A model generated the notes under the pieces. That model saw only the letters and a program-made list of their open reading frames with translations, was not told the DNA's origin and ran no database searches. Shown piece after piece: positions 62,909-64,000 of a stretch of 64,000 nucleotides of DNA (the first letter of the stretch is position 1; each line of letters opens with the position of its first letter). The DNA lies in assembly GCA_905250125.1 (NCBI GenBank), contig CAJNOL010000892.1:1-64000 (forward strand), read 5' to 3'. The stretch comes from Rotaria sordida (taxonomy: Eukaryota > Rotifera > Eurotatoria > Philodinida > Philodinidae). The translations under genes and the position numbers were made by a program.

Positions 62909-64000
62909 TATATTTACTGATATTTAACACTCATACAATATACAGACGCCTACAGACCGACAACTTATGAATTATTTACAATAAATAAAAGAAAAAAAAA
63001 TAGTGGAACAAAAAAGAAAAAAGAAATGACGATCCGACCGATCGTTTGTGTAACCAAAAGAAATGCTTGTATGAAAATAGTCGAAAATTTACATGAGAAT
63101 TTTTCTGGTTGGTTTTAATTTTCTTCAAAAGTAAAGAACGATCTAGGTATTAAATCATTTAGGAATATATGTACATTGTGGACGATAAGAGAGATGTAAA
63201 ATTTAAGATGTAATTCGTCATATATGAATAGGGCATTTCACAAAGGTGAATGTCTGATCGAAAAAGAGAGAGCGAAAGAAAGAGAAAGAAATCGCGACCA
63301 CGTGATAAAAATGAATTGTTCAGATTTTCTTATTAAGTATTAGATTACTTCTACCCAAACGAACCTTCTAGTATTTAATTAAACTTTATCGTGTTGCTAC
63401 TGGGTGCATGACACTACGAGTTCTTTATCTCAATAATCAATCAAGTGTTTTTTCTCGTTAAGAAGTATTGTAGAATTTCATTTATTAATAAATATCATTT
63501 GAACGATTTGAACATCTGCATTCAATTATTAAATAGTATCTATTTAAAAAAAATATTTCTCTATAATTTAAGTATGCTTCATTAAGAATATTAATTACAA
63601 TAGTACAGATGAAAACTGATAGTAATTAGATTCAAATAGAAAATTTATTTTTGATATAATAAATTTTACTATGAATTATCTATAGATTATAAAGTAAATC
63701 GAATTATATGCTTAATAAGTATATTATCAAAGAATTTTTATAACAATGAAATTTCAAATACCATCAGATAATAATTTTATTATATATAATAATTTAAAAT
63801 TGAATAATAAGAATGGTCATCTACTCATTTTCAAGAGTATATAATAGATATCATCATTTATATTGCGTAAAGTCAGTTAGCGCCGTACTGCAATTCTCAA
63901 TTTGAAATAGTTCATCGCGAAAATATGACGTTGCAAATAAATATTGATAAATTAATTAAAGATAAATATGATTGATCTTGTTCTGTAGTCAATACTTTTA
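62909..64000. other. Upstream region of the NHL gene, no further gene seen
   Basis: About 1.1 kb AT-rich. CACGTG at about 63300 is a possible E-box, and an AG-rich tract lies at 63260-63290. No exon of a neighbouring gene could be recognised before the window edge. Confidence 0.5.

Overview
The window is nuclear DNA from a small, gene-dense, AT-rich animal genome, most likely a rotifer and probably a bdelloid (Adineta/Rotaria-like). The reasons are a metazoan gene set (Cys-loop receptor, claudin-like protein, Brat-type NHL protein, ELOVL, SUEL/CUB membrane protein), genes in many exons with mostly 45-70 bp GT-AG introns, strong A/T bias, abundant AT and CT microsatellites, and many degraded DNA transposons. 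No rRNA, CRISPR array, operon or clear tRNA gene was seen. The clade is an inference.

Layout. 1-6.5 kb is transposon-rich: a possible last exon at the left edge, a decayed mariner transposase split by a 1.2-kb TA-flanked element, and a foldback repeat. 6.5-9.2 kb is a compact cluster: claudin-like (-), TSR2 (-) and TMEM50 (+), the last two divergent over about 250 bp. 9.2-13.5 kb is gene-poor and microsatellite-rich. 13.5-16.4 kb (+) holds a SUEL-lectin/CUB membrane protein. 16.6-20.3 kb (-) holds a microbial-type PARG whose second intron carries a foldback element. 21.2-22.4 kb is a broken GPCR gene. 22.4-30 kb is repeat-rich (foldbacks, a 10-N gap, GC-richer degenerate repeats) and holds one orphan helical, probably secreted protein gene.

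The right half is denser. In order: a methyltransferase-like gene (-), a GABA-A/GRD-like Cys-loop receptor (-, with a foldback in an intron), a 600-bp foldback, a minimal SET-domain gene (-), an ELOVL6-like elongase (-), two same-strand UBE2D ubiquitin E2 paralogs (-) 3.5 kb apart, OGDH (+, the 2-oxoglutarate dehydrogenase E1 subunit), an 11-exon orphan proline/glutamine-rich protein (-), and a Brat-like NHL protein (-) without RING or B-boxes. The genes are unrelated housekeeping, membrane and signalling functions; they do not form a pathway cluster.

The most notable observations are an apparent AT-AC intron in the second UBE2D copy (it alone restores the invariant HWQATIMGP reading and the exact 147-residue length), a 6-nt micro-exon in OGDH, a 7-nt first coding exon in the SET gene, a transposon nested in a transposase gene with its TA duplication still visible, and at least seven long foldback or TIR elements, two of which account for much of the unusually long introns they sit in. 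All splice models were read by eye. Coding sums are whole numbers of codons for every multi-exon model except TMEM50, which is one base short.
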